DNA of 64,000 nucleotides, taken from positions 16,768,273 to 16,832,272 of the forward strand of contig CP136069.1 of assembly GCA_032622095.1 (NCBI GenBank). Direction: 5' to 3'. This document shows positions 47,148 to 58,809 of this stretch, in pieces. Under the pieces are notes generated by a model. It did not search any database. It was not told where the DNA came from and saw nothing but the letters and a program-made list of their open reading frames with translations. Position 1 is the stretch's first letter, and each line of letters starts with the position of its first letter. The position numbers were made by a program, and so were the translations under genes. The stretch comes from Siphonodentalium dalli. Taxonomy: Eukaryota > Mollusca > Scaphopoda > Gadilida > Siphonodentaliidae.

Positions 47148-48375
47148 TCAAACAACAATCCGATAAAGCCAAGTAGTTATTATCTTGGCTCTATGAAAGG
47201 AGGCTTCATTTGTGACATAATGTTGAGTTACTGCATGTTTAGTTGCATAATATAATATCATACCGCATATATTACAATAAAGATTAAAGCAGCCACAAAT
47301 AGTTAAACCAAATGAAAAAAATGATGGTATGTAGGCTGGTCCGCTCAAGCTAGGAGAAATCAACTGGAAATAGGCCACATTATTATAGATACCTGGTCAG
47401 TTGGGAATTTGGCTTGGCACCTATGACCTAAAACTCATCTCAGCCAAAAACTGGTGTTGATCAGCAGGCATGGCATGAACATTCTTCAATATAGAAAATT
47501 ATTTATGGGGTGGGGGCTGTTTTTTTAAATGAAATAATTATAAAATTTCTTGAACCAAGAAACAGTAAGTCTCCTATCATTATCACATATATATGAACTA
47601 CACTCTTGAAAAAGTTCCATCTTACCGAATTTCTTGGTACCGAAAACATCAACATCTTACATATTTTTCATGACAACAAAAATTTAGTAAATAGGTTATA
47701 ATTTCCAAATAGTTGATTTTTAAATATTATGATACTTTAATCGCTTGTGACAAATTTTAAACCGAAATTCCAAAAAGATTTTGAAAAAGTCCATTTTGAA
47801 ATACATTAAATCATAATATATAATATTAGTGTATAAAATGGTATATTTATAAATATATCACACTAAACCCCTATTATATCATTTAAAAGCCATTACATAT
47901 TTCCGTATCTCTCACTAGTTATGAATCAATACGTACTTCCTGGGCAGCGCGTGCAAATAAGTTACATACCACGTGACATCGCGCCAACAAAATGACAACT
48001 CATCTTTACATTGATTCAGGCGAATTGATACTATTGCAAAAAGCAGCACCTGACACCAACACAACAATTCATTGCTTTGCTCATTAAAGTTAAATTATTG
48101 TCAACTTCGTTGCACTATCGAAAATAGGCACAAAAACAAAGAGGCAAATTTGGGGAACTATAGTTTCCGTCGCCAGCCTCAGAGTGTGCAATACTGTCAG
48201 GCATATACGATTGTGAAGTGACTCATCCAACCCTGTACATGTATGCATGTTGTAGCTTCTAAGGATTTTGATTTGTTAAAAAGGCATAAAGTTCTAGTTT
48301 TGCATGTGCTATACAAGATCTGAAACCCGTTATATTGGGATATAAGATTTTATGAAACTCGGCTGTTAAATGTTA
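47148..48375. other. No recognised gene
   Basis: AT-rich sequence without clear repeats or exons. Confidence 0.45.
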
Positions 48376-48777
48376 TTTAAGACATACCATCCATATGACG
48401 ATTTCTATATTTATTTTGATTATATAAAATATACACAAAAAACACAAATATACGTTTGGCTTCATGGGTAATGTTCATTTCGCTCCACTTGACAATCAAC
48501 TATGTAGGCGCTGTGTAGACCCGTTATACAGACAATGCAGAAATGAGTTAAGATTGCATATGATATACTAGAATGTCTGTTAAGTATCTGGTCTACCACA
48601 GTGATTGAAAACAAGATAGGCCTGGCAGGCTATTAGTAGTTAAGCATTTACATCGGGTTTCACCGCGGTGGTTAGAGTGAAATGCCTGTCAGGCTTTATT
48701 GGGGAGGATATATCAGTATCCAAAGCCCAAGTTGAGTGTAGTGAAGCGAAACGAAAAACCCCAAGAAAGCTCACAAC
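48376..48777 (+). repeat. Left copy of 0.4-kb direct repeat
   Basis: It matches 50412-50818 over its whole length, including CAATATACGTTTGGC-like sequence, CAACTATGTAGGCGCTGTGT and AAGCCCAAGTTGAGTGTAGT. It contains CACCGCGGTGGTTAGAGTG, which resembles a tRNA A box. Confidence 0.85.
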
Positions 48778-48778
48778 T

Positions 48779-48946
48779 AGAATGTCTGTTAAGTGTCTGG
48801 TCTACCACAGTGATTGAAAACATGATAGGCCTGGCAGGCTATTAGTAGTTAAGCATTTACATCTGGTTTCACCGCGGTGGTTAGAGTGAAATGCCTGTCA
48901 GGCTTTATTGGGGGGGGGTGGTATATCAGTATCCAAAGCCCACCAA
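48779..48946 (+). repeat. Partial tandem copy of the direct repeat
   Basis: This repeats 48569-48736, starting at AGAATGTCTGTTAAGTGTC and ending at GTATCCAAAGCCC. It has a longer G run in the TTATTGGGG part. Confidence 0.85.
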
Positions 48947-48983
48947 ACGTGGAACCAGACAATCATGCATATCAAGTAGATCC

Positions 48984-49168
48984 AAGGCACTTTCGCGCAT
49001 ACGCGAATGGTAGAGATGTCAAGGACAGACAGTCTTGTACCATTACCATATGGTTACCTGTCGGACCTTGGATGGTCCAAGGAGCTTTCGCGCATATGCG
49101 AATGATAGAGCTGTCAAGGACAGAGGTCTTGTATCATTACCATATGGTTACCGGCCAGACCTTGGAGT
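48984..49168 (+). repeat. Two tandem copies of about 92 bp
   Basis: CCAAGG, CTTTCGCGCATACGCGAATG, GTCAAGGACAGA and CATTACCATATGGTTACC occur in both copies. A plus-strand frame runs through both but has no recognisable motif. Confidence 0.8.
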
Positions 49169-49169
49169 C

Positions 49170-49938
49170 GCACACGAGTGCAAATGTTTACACACCTTAG
49201 GAGCACTGAACCACACAAACGGCAGTATCGAGCAACCTGCAGCTGCCTCCCGGAGAACAGTTCAAGCGTACTAGGAATCGGTGACTCTAGTAGGTACAAC
49301 GTATTCTCTGATAAAGGCAGCAAAAGCGTTCACGTGTACCAGTATGTTTGAACTGGTAGGTACAACGAAGTCAAAGGAAGATACGTGCTCGATGAGGAGT
49401 GTGTGAGGCAGTGCGTCCATAACAAGGCTATCGCGCAAATGCACAGGTGGCGGGCGCGGGTCTCACCAAAGCATAGACGTCCACCGGTATATGGCTAACA
49501 ACTGTGACCGAATTAACCCATGGTGCTCGGTCTGTCAGAGCGTTTTGGAAGACTGTAATTGGGCACAGGTGATAACCACTAGAAATAATTTGAGAACACA
49601 TATGTGATGGTGATAACCTGCACGAATGGTGACAGCATGACCGCAAGATTCCACGACCGACATAAGGAGAAGCTGACTAGACTTACAATTAGACGTGAAA
49701 ATTTATCAGCTGAGCAAAAAGGTAAGCCAGTAAATTTAATTTAATTGAAACTAGTCGTAAACCGAGCTGAATAAAGCTAAATTATTCTCAAACTGAACAT
49801 TCCCAATTTCTTTATCGGACTAGTATAAAATTATAAGATGTGTGAAACTATAGATATATGGTCATTAATAAGCATGTACATAGAATACTAAGCTGAAACA
49901 GAGTACAATATAAATATATAATATTTGACAGGTTACGT
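49170..49938. other. No recognised gene
   Basis: GGTAGGTACAACG occurs twice near 49290 and 49360. Both strands have short frames without recognisable motifs. Confidence 0.35.
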
Positions 49939-50291
49939 TTAGGAGACTATGAGCACAAGATCACGTCTGGACACGAACCAGAGGTCATATTTTTCAAGTT
50001 GGTGTTTGTGATTCTTCATACAAAATACAGTTATAATATCTATCAATTGCAAAACCAAACAGATGTACATATGTACATCGCACCGCGGAGGTGGGGTGGA
50101 TGGACGGACAAGTCCACGGCACTGACGGTATAAACAAAAGCTTTGTCTGAACAGCCTATCTCTGAGAAGTAATCTGTATAAATGATTCCGCACGTATACG
50201 ACTTGGACGTACTGTAACACAGTCTGCTCTGGAATCGGAGAGGTGCCATGATAAGCGGCGTCGACCTTAAATAACACCACATGGCCTGGCC
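49939..50291 (-). CDS. Candidate exon, unrecognised
   Basis: On the minus strand TTCCCTCACAG resembles an acceptor, and two overlapping frames are open after it. One is 113 codons from its first Met (AYHGTSPIPEQTVLQYVQ). The other is about 80 codons (CGIIYTDYFSEIGCSDKAFV). Neither matches a family I know, and no donor is obvious. Confidence 0.18.
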
Positions 50292-50411
50292 CTGTGAGGG
50301 AACCTGTTCTAGCAGATTAACTCATGCCCTGTCGTGATCGTGCGTCATATCTCGAGTATTGTTGGTCTGTATAAAACTACAGTAATGCAATAAGATATAT
50401 TTCATTACTAT

Positions 50412-50818
50412 CAATTTAAGACAGACCAACCATATTACGATTTCTATATTTATTTTGTTTATATAAAATATACACATAAAACACAAATATACGTTTGGCT
50501 TCATGGGGAATGTTCATTTCGCACCACTTGACAATCAACTATGTAGGCGCTGTGTAGACTCGCAAAACAGACGATGCAGAAATGAGTTAAGATTGCATAT
50601 GATATACTAGAATGTCTGTTAAGTGTCTGGTCTACCACAGCGATTGAAAACATAAGAGGCCTGGCAGGCTATTAATAGTTAAGCATTTACATCGGGTTTC
50701 ACCGCGGTGGTTAGAGTGAAATGCCCGTCAGGCTTTATTGGGGAGGATATATCAGTATCCAAAGCCCAAGTTGAGTGTAGTGAAGCGAAACGAAAACCCC
50801 CAAGAAAGCTCACAACTC
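50412..50818 (+). repeat. Right copy of 0.4-kb direct repeat
   Basis: This is a copy of 48376-48777 with scattered substitutions. Homology stops at GCTCACAACT in both copies. The ends are not TG...CA, so LTRs are unlikely. Confidence 0.85.
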
Positions 50819-52135
50819 GTCTACTACTCGCTGTGAATCAAATTTATCGAACTTTTGATTAGGCTGATCAACCATATAAAACCCGCATAAGGTAGACATA
50901 TACACTTTTTTGATTCGTGTTCGTTTTCAAAACTGACTACACAATCTTACTGTTGTTATGCCCAACAGTAGAAGTCATTTAAAAATATACTCAAAAATAA
51001 GATCTATAACTACTTAGTGTCTGCTCAAAAATATTATATACATTGTAGACCATCCGAAGGCAGACATTTTATATTTTGTCAGAATAAGGCAGACAGCTAA
51101 TAATCATACAACATTCCAATAACTTTAACATTCAGTTTTATAATCCAGGAACATTTTGCTACCGAAGTCCATTATAATTGAAGTTGAGTTGTTGAAATGT
51201 GATGTGAAATGTCACGTTGTAGTCACTGATATATTTTATTGTTTTTATGTATTTAATTGACGTTTGAAAAACGTCCGCCATAGACGGTAATTACATATAC
51301 CTCAAAAAGTATGACTCACCAGATTTAAAACTCTTCAAAAATAACATTTGCACCACTTTAATGGAATGCGCCAGTCAATCATCGAGAGAGAGAGATAGCC
51401 TGACTGAAGAGATAACCACTGAAACACCCCGTGTTTGCACCCAATACATGAATTATGATCGTGAGAAAATAAGACAGACCAGATTATGTCTGCCTAATAC
51501 ACCGGTCTGCCTAATGACTATATGTATATACATGTACTAATTTGCCACCCTTTCGGAACAGCAGAGAATATTGTTTGGATATATGTGAGAAATAAACTTT
51601 TTAGGTGCATCAGAAATGTTAGCATTCAATGTATATATATTTTGTTTCTCTGATATATATATATACGTTACTTGTCACTAACGATATTTCAGATCAATAC
51701 ATTTTCACATATGACATACAAGCATCAAAACAGAATGTCCAGCGCCCGAATATGAAAATGAGGCAGGGTTCCCAGAACCCAAGTATGATGATAAGACAGC
51801 CCTAGACAGGATGCACAGTGCCCGAGTTTGATGAGACAGGATTCTAGACAACCAGACAACCTGAATATAGTTAAAAGGTGGAGCTTACTTTACCATTTAA
51901 CTATTCTAGTTGTCTAGTGCCCATACTCGATATATGGTGTGATTATGTCACAAAAAAAAACCAATAGCAAACGTGATTGATAATATATTTCACTTATAAG
52001 AGATATTACACAATTACATATTTTCACAACAGTATAATTTTGTTTTAACAGATTTAAATAGAAAACAAATCTGATTTCAAATAAAATAAGTGGATTTTAT
52101 GTATTTATATTAAAAAACTTAATAATAAATCAGAT
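50819..52135. other. Mostly unique; contains a relic of the fold-back element
   Basis: At 51538-51645, AATTTGCCACCCTTTCGGA, GCAGAGAATATTG and GTGCATCAGAAATGTTAGCA resemble 7507-7850 of the fold-back arm with the middle deleted. Short repeats around 51727-51840 share CAGTGCCCGA. No exon is recognised. Confidence 0.45.
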
Positions 52136-52310
52136 GTGAGCTGCCCTACCCTCATATGACATCACGAGTCCGTTCTGACCAGCGACATCCTCATATGGCG
52201 TCACGATCCTCGTGTGACCTGGCCAACCCTCATTATGGCGTCATGAGTCTGGAATGACCTGCCCCACTCTCAAATTACATCACATGTCCGGTGTGACCCA
52301 TGTCCACCTG
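52136..52310 (+). repeat. About 45-bp tandem repeat, four copies
   Basis: Units contain CTGCCCTACCCTCATATGAC, ATCACGAGTC and GTGTGACC with variations. Confidence 0.7.
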
Positions 52311-52476
52311 GGATGAGGTTATAGGAGCAACTATCGTCCTACATTATATACTAGCCCCCCCCCCCCCCACACCCGGAATCCTGCTAATACCTGGCGATAC
52401 GGGCCGATGTGAACTGCCCACTTTCATATGCATGACGTCACACGCACTGGTCATTCTGTCTTGTGTTACATGTGCC

Positions 52477-52691
52477 TCACATCATCTCGCACACAGACGG
52501 GCGTTTGTAGCTGCATGACGCGTCACCCATTTGATACCGGCCCGCGTCTGTGTCGTAAAAGGCGACCATGCATTCATCAACCCCGCCGTGTGGATGACCG
52601 TGCCCCCAGTCAACGAACGGCAGCCTCTCTCCGTCCCACGTCATCATGACGTCCGATCCGTCATTATCGGTGCCGTCAATCGACAAGTAAG
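52477..52691 (-). CDS. C-type lectin-like domain, C-terminal exon
   Basis: A TTTTATTTTAACAG acceptor opens a phase-1 exon coding AYLSIDGTDNDGSDVMMTWD, then GERLPFVDWGHGHPHGGVDE and CMVAFYDTDAGRYQMGDASC, ending CSYKRPSVCEMM and a stop. This is the second half of a C-type lectin-like domain: IDG where WIG is usual, a Trp-Asp-Gly turn, DW-G-x-x-H-P near the long loop, and the paired Cys ending with VCE. The loop reads HPHGGVDEC where calcium-binding lectins have EPN/QPD and DC, so calcium use is uncertain. The stop right after CE fits a terminal exon. A 70-bp minisatellite that repeats the exon boundary lies directly upstream. It faces the lectin exon at 34697 tail to tail. Confidence 0.75.
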
Positions 52692-53155
52692 CTGTTAAAA
52701 TAAAACATGTCGGGTAACACATCTATATATACGTGGTGTATGTACCGTCAATCCACAGCAACCCTGTTAAAATAAAACATGTCGCGTTACACATCTATAT
52801 ACGTGGTGTATGTACTGTCAATCCACAGCAACCCTGCTAAAATAAAACATGTCGCGTTACACATCTATATACGTGGTGTATGTACAGTCAATTCACAGCA
52901 ACCCTGTTAAAATAAAACATGTCGCGTTACAGATCTATATACGTGGTGTATATACAGTCAATTCACAGCAACCCTGTTAAAATAAAACATGTCGCGTTAC
53001 ACATCTATATACGTGGTGTATACAATGTACCGTCAATCAACATCCACGCTGTTAAAATAAAACATGTCGCATTACACATCTATATATGTGGTGCATGTAC
53101 CGTCAATCCACAGCAACCCTGTTAAAATAAAACATGTCGCGTTACACATCTATAT
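52692..53155 (-). repeat. 70-bp minisatellite carrying copied splice acceptors
   Basis: About seven units each contain, on the minus strand, ACATGTTTTATTTTAACAG followed by GGTTGCTGTGGATTGACGGT. This resembles the lectin exon's own acceptor and first codons (CTTACTTGTCGATTGACGGC). The array therefore seems to have spread from the intron-exon junction. The remaining part of each unit has ACCACGTATATAGATGTG. Confidence 0.85.
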
Positions 53156-54159
53156 AATGCAGCGGTCAAATCGAAAAAGATCTCTAGTTTTCGAGATACC
53201 CCTACCCACGGTAGAACAAGTTGAAATCAACTTTTTTCAAAGAAGAAATACCTATTGTTCACGAAAATGATAGTGAAAAATAACGGAATCGGTGGTGGCT
53301 ATATTTGTCAAATCGACGATGAACGATACCCACCAGTGACCTTTTCCATAAATTAACGATTTTGGAAAAGCGAGCTCTCCGGCTAAGTCCTAACCTATTT
53401 GCCAACAGCGTTGGTGTTAGAATTACTACATCATACCATGTTTCTACCTGATATGAACAAAAGAGTTGGTTAATTTGAATTTTCCTGCCATTTGGAGCCG
53501 AAACATTTATTTTTTGCTGACAAATCGCCCTTTAAAAAAAATTCAAACATTATCATTCAAATGGATATTGCAATAATGCACACATAGTTAATCCATATGG
53601 TGTAGTAGTTATCTGATAGTCATGTTTTGAAAGAAATATACAGCAATTTTGAACGGATTGCGAGATACTGGATTTTAGCTACCGCTCCCCCACCAAATTT
53701 CCCATTTTATCATAATGGGAGCCCACATGACTCGTTTGCTGAACGTTTTAAGTGATTAAAGACGTGTCCAGACTTCCATACCCCCGGTTACAACAACAAC
53801 CACAGCAACACATTTTATCGATAACAGCTATATATAAACATGCATCGACGTCGACTTTTTAGGACTGAAATATTTGTTATATACAACATATGACACACAA
53901 TGTATACATATAGTCTCACAAATATAAATAAAAGGTCGGCCGACCACAGTGTCAACCGACAACGTGGCTAGTCGATGCCGCTTTGTTAAAGAAATTAAAA
54001 ATAATGTTGAAATGTTCTAAATCGAAAGGGTTTATAATTCCGTAAACAAATAATTTTCCGTCATCTATATATATGTTGCATATCTGCAATATGTGGGTAA
54101 CAATACTCTGAAGTTTCAAATATATACGATCAAAACTGTAGGAGGAGTTGATTACACCA
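53156..54159. other. No recognised gene
   Basis: AT-rich sequence with no clear repeat. Further exons of the minus-strand lectin would be expected here or to the right, but I could not identify any. Confidence 0.4.
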
Positions 54160-54775
54160 TGACGGTACCCTCATACAGAAAATTATAAAAAATGTTTTTC
54201 AAAGTCGAAAGGCCCATAACTCTGGGAAAAATCATTGGATCAAACTCAAATTCGAACTTGACCTCTATTTTGATATGAACGACCTAGAAAAAAACAGAAT
54301 TTCCAATTAAACAGTCCAAACTTGAGTTATCATCCGGAAACCAAAGAAAAAAAGAAGAAAATTGAATTTTCTAAGTCGAAAAAAGTCCATAACTCAAGGA
54401 AAAATCATCGGATCAAATTCACATTCGAACTCAACCTGTATCTTGATATGACTGATCCACATAAAAACCGTATTTGCAATTAAAGGATCCAAACTTGAGA
54501 TATCATCCGGAAACCGAAAAAGTGAGAAATTTTCTAAGTAAATTTTTTTTTGAAAAAATGGAAATAACTCCATAAAAGAACATGGGATTAAACCCAGAAT
54601 TGCAGATCACCTGTGTTCATGGTTGAGACACCTGCATACCAAGTTTCAATCAAATCGGATGATCATTAATGGAGTTATAACTCCGGACGGACGGACGAAC
54701 GCACGGCTAGACGGACGGACGGACGCACGGACGGAGCTGATTACAATAGTCCCCCGAAAAAAAAAAAATTCGGGG
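54160..54775 (+). mobile_element. Tandem-core element with GGAC tail and hairpin (family C)
   Basis: About three units of roughly 140 bp carry CCATAACTC, AAATCATTGGATCAAA and TTGAGTTATCATCCGGAAAC. They end with ACCAAGTTTCAATCAAAT, a GGACGGACGG stretch (about 54683-54733) and a hairpin CCCCCGAAAA/TTCGGGGG (54752-54777). It has the same architecture as families A and B without sharing their unit sequence. Confidence 0.55.
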
Positions 54776-54849
54776 GCCAAAAAATCACTTTTGTTGCCAA
54801 AGGGATTATTAGTGTCCCTCTAAATAAAAAGAAATATAGAAAATAAATA

Positions 54850-55450
54850 GTATGTTCAAATGAATTCCCACCAAGGTGGCAGTACTCTCAGTTGTATATG
54901 CCAGTATATCTAAATCAAATGCAAGAAATTGTGATGTGCAGCTGGGAGAATATTGTTATATATTCAGTTTGTTGAATGTTCAAGACTTAAGACAGGGTAG
55001 GTTGTCTCCAAATAATCGAAAAATTGTCTTTCTGATTTGCCGTTCGCTTCATGTAAGGTGATGCAGGCTTTCGGGAACGGGACCACCAAAATAATTGTAT
55101 ATTTCCTGATCGAATAGCATTTTCTCCACACCCTCTGTTAAATTGCATAGCATGTACATTTAGTTCGTGGTATGTTAAATACTTCAAATAGGGTAGGGGG
55201 TCCCAAAAACAGTGACAATGCGCCTTTCGTATTTTTCCAGTCGATTATTGCAAAGTGCCACAGACTCCCAGGATTCAGGAACCAACCCATCCATATAAAT
55301 TATTTACTTCCTGATAGAGCTGTCCATCCTCAGTTAAAAATGAAAGCATATAACGTCAGTTCGTGGTGGTGTTGTCGTGACTTAAAATAGCGTTGGTGGT
55401 CACAGAGACAGTTATAATTGCATTTTTGTCAGCCGCTTTTTGTAAAGTGT
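54850..55450 (+). repeat. Diverged tandem units of about 195 bp
   Basis: About three units share GGGTAGG-GTC, CAGTTCGTGGT-like sequence, TTTCAGGAAC, CTTCCTGATAGAAT and ACACCCTCTGTTAAA. A further relative lies at 63610-63830. Confidence 0.55.
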
Positions 55451-55459
55451 CCCAGGCTA

Positions 55460-56095
55460 ATTGTTAAGCGGAGACCGAAACAAGATAGCTTACCTTTTAT
55501 ATTGGACCCTGTGTAGTAGATTCAACTATGATAAATTTGAGAATAACAAATCTAATTGGGTTAATTACGTTTATAAACTACTAAATGGTACTGGTTTGGT
55601 GGCACATGGGAGTCCCATAACGTGATCTCTCTGAAATTATTCTCAGCCACCACGAAAGAACAACTTCAAGATTTGTATATCCAAGAGTGGACACAAACTC
55701 TGAACTCGTCCAACAAATATGCATTTTATCGCCAGGTAAAACCTCATTTTAAGGAGGAACCTTACTTGACAAAATTATGCAAAATTGAAATAATCACACT
55801 TATACGTTTTAATACACGGAATCATCTTCCGGTAGAGACTGGAGATTGGGTGGGATCTTCATATAATGGGAAAAGATGTAAACTATGCAAACGTGATGTT
55901 TTGGGGAACGAATTTCATGTCATGTTAGAATGTAAATCAATGAAAGAAACCAGATATTCGAATATAGAAAAATATTATTATACTTTTCCTATCACAGTAA
56001 AAATGAGCCAACTCCTCAATAACAGATACATCGGAGTCATGCGTAGAATATGCAATGTTATTAAAGAAATAAATTATCTACACCAAAACACCTGA
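55460..56095 (+). pseudogene. LINE ORF2 C-terminal fragment
   Basis: A frame of 157 codons (55622-56095) contains LQDLYIQEWTQTLNSSNKYA, YRQVKPHFKEEPYL and LIRFNTRNHLPVETGDW, then a zinc-knuckle-like C-x2-C...H-x4-C (CKLCKRDVLGNEFHVMLEC). This is the known C-terminal region of many non-LTR retrotransposon proteins. Upstream in another frame NWVNYVYKLLNG fits the preceding part, so a frameshift or stop lies near 55620. A 3' untranslated part with AATAAACTTTTGAC runs to about 56405. The rest of the element is missing. Confidence 0.7.
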
Positions 56096-56429
56096 TGCAC
56101 ATGTATATTATCCACACGATAACCACTCACCCCACTTACCTAAAACACTCAAGGACAACGCCCGCTTATGTGATACATCTCCAATAGTATTATAATTACT
56201 TCATATAATATTGATTATTTTGACGTACATGTCATGATTTGTGTATACGATATTGAACTTTATTCTGTATTTATGTACATGGCAGGCTACAACTTTTCGG
56301 CGCATGCACCTTACGTCGGACATGCTGGGTTTCCCAGCTGTCCAAATAGTGTAACTCTGTATACCATTATTGTTTTTTTGGTGAATAAACTTTTGACTTT
56401 TTGAGATAAAAAAACATATGCAGCCAGGG

Positions 56430-56540
56430 AGGGGGAAAAATATTTTTTCCCGACATGTATGCTGGGGTGGTGGGTGTCAAAATAAGCCCAAAGCAATTTT
56501 TTCCGTGACAAAATTATTATTTTTCCTTCACACCTTTTAG
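56430..56540 (-). repeat. GC-run module shared with 26936 and 63434
   Basis: GACATGTATGCTGGGGTGG, GGGTGTCAAA and AAAGCAATTTTTTCCGTG resemble the arms at 26950-27030 and 28370-28440. Confidence 0.5.
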
Positions 56541-57249
56541 CGGATTTTTACTAGTTTGTACTGGTTTGTAACATTAAGAAATCAACAATAAGGAACTGCA
56601 GCAACACTAAACACGCTAGGGCTATTTGATGTTGGTTTGTGCCCCTTTAGGACAAGGGGAAGTATTTTCTTAATGCAGCTGAATCGCCCATGCAGTATTT
56701 TATGTAATTAACATCAAATAAGGATAACTTTAAAGAACTAAATTTAATGCCAAATCTTGTCAAACATGGACATTAAACACTGATGTATACCCTGATGTAT
56801 AAAGAAACAAACATGTAACATACCTAGACTTGTGAGTGGATAAACCAATTATCTCATATGTGACAAAAGAGATAGAAAATGGTAATAATTCACAATCTCA
56901 TGTAGTCATGAATGAGTTAATACAGGTTTCTACTAAAAGTGTAGGTTTGTTTTTTATTATATGCTTTACTCTCACATCTACACTTGAGCAGTCCAATAGA
57001 AATAATGCCTTTTCTGAACTCATACAAGATTCCTGAATTCATACAAGATAAACTGTCCACGTTATAAAATTCCTAACCAATCCTGACCAATCTGAATCAA
57101 TTGGAATCAATCGTAACGTTAACTTTCTTTGATTTCCCATTGGTGCTCCTGTGTGCTCTAGTGTATTGCTATATGTGCGATAAACATGTTTCAGTAATGT
57201 CTAATGAGTCTGGGTGGCTCGTAGCATGTAATAATTTAACCTATATGAT
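56541..57249. other. No recognised feature
   Basis: AT-rich sequence. A small repetition of ACTCATACAAGAT and CCTGACCAATC motifs occurs near 57018-57100. Confidence 0.4.
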
Positions 57250-57345
57250 ATAATACAATCACACATCTGGTGTAAAACAATATCACCTATATGGTGTAAA
57301 ACAAAATCACCTATCTGGTGTAGAGCAATATCACCTACCTGGTGT
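57250..57345 (+). repeat. About 25-bp tandem repeat, four copies
   Basis: ATCACCTATCTGGTGTA with AAACAAA linkers repeats four times. Each unit contains a short palindrome CACC...GGTG. Confidence 0.85.
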
Positions 57346-57687
57346 ATAGACATCATATCTTTATACGTTTCCATAACAAAGTAACAAAACTAAAAAGTTC
57401 TCTAAAAAGGACTACCACACACATTTTGGCACTAAAACAGTGACTATTAATTATGATTAACCGTGCGCGCTGTGTCAGTGACCGGTTACCCACTCAGGCT
57501 TAGCTGCTATTCAAAATAGCAATAAAGCTGCTTAATAGGTTTTGTGACGAGAAGGAAATTGAATGCAACCTGGACACAATACAATGACTTCAGTTTAGCA
57601 ATAAAATGTTCGATGGTATATAAATATTAGAACGTCAGTTTGTCTATAAATGTTCGATATAATATAATGATTAGAGCCTATCTTGTC
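57346..57687. other. No recognised feature
   Basis: No exon or repeat is recognised here. Confidence 0.4.
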
Positions 57688-57790
57688 GTTGACTACGCGA
57701 ATGTAGTGGCCAGTGGGAATGGTGTAGTTCACTCGCCTTCGGCTGATGAACGACACCCTTCCCACTGGCCACTACATTCGCGTAGACAAC
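57688..57790. repeat. 103-bp hairpin
   Basis: GTTGACTACGCGAATGTAGT and GGCCAGTGGGAA pair with their complements around a TTCGGC loop near 57739. It is unusually GC-rich for the region. It may be a small MITE. Confidence 0.7.
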
Positions 57791-58033
57791 TCCAAGCCAT
57801 GCTCTATTCATATACTAAGCTTTAAAATAAATTGACTGCAGAGCTGTGGAAATATGATATTTAACAAAAACGATTAATGATGCCATATCTTGGGAGGCCG
57901 TTAAAAACTGTGGTCTACTGGGTCAGAGTCTGTCTGACTGAACTGCCGTGTAATCTGCAACATTTACATCTGTAAGTGTTTGACTCATATACTACAATTA
58001 AGCAAAATATTTTTTGTATTGGTCACTATTACG

Positions 58034-58293
58034 ACGCGTCAGTGCTTAAATGTTCTATCTCCATTTTGGAAAATGAGACATTGGTGTCATTGGAATCGGG
58101 AGGACATTTAGCATCGTATGAAACTAATAATTGTATTTGCATAAATCCATTCATATCCATATGTTTGTCTATGCAAAAATGTTAATATCCATTTATGATG
58201 ACGCACTCAGAGTTTAAATGTTATATGTGCCACTATATCACATTGTTTTCAAAAATGGAGATAGAACATTTAACCACTGACACGTGGATTAGT
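58034..58293. repeat. Inverted repeat of about 260 bp
   Basis: CGTCAGTGCTTAAATGTTCT and ATCTCCATTTTGGAAAA pair with ATGGAGATAGAACATTTAAC and CACTGACACGTGG. Confidence 0.6.
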
Positions 58294-58548
58294 CATTTTA
58301 CCGTTTCACTGTTAACTAGATTGGGTTCAGACTAGATCAGCTTAATATCCTTAGATGAATATTAAGAATGAAGAAAACAAAAATAGTCAGTGTGCAATGC
58401 TTTTTCAAAATCAAGAAAGATACTCAACATAAGTTATATTTTTATTATTCTAAATTACTATTTCTTTGGCTTCGGGGGTAAAAAATATTTGATTCGAGTC
58501 AAGGAACCCACCCATCAAAGCTCAGAGTGAGTCCTGCTGTTCATTACT

Positions 58549-58564
58549 AGATTCACTGAATCTC
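58549..58564 (+). repeat. LINE target-site duplication, left
   Basis: AGATTCACTGAATCTC, identical to 63386-63401. The sequence is itself palindromic. Confidence 0.85.
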
Positions 58565-58809
58565 TGGTGGTTGGTGCTGCCCTGCGAGGCAACCGTCAGC
58601 CGGAATGCATGTATCTTTGTTGTACTTTTTGTTCATCTTTTCTTTCACTGTATTTTCTGTTCCTGTCTTCTCTGGTGTGAATGTTGACGAATTCCATATG
58701 TATACCACTTGCTTTGAAACCAAATTTCCTATATTTATTCATCATATAATGAGTATTGTATCAGTATATTCTTCTTGTTCGGCAGCTAGGGCGTCCGCAT
58801 ATCTTATCG

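Noticed and set aside
48376-50818. LTR retrotransposon with 0.4-kb LTRs
   Set aside because: The ends are not TG...CA, no primer-binding or polypurine site is seen, and the interior has no gag or pol.
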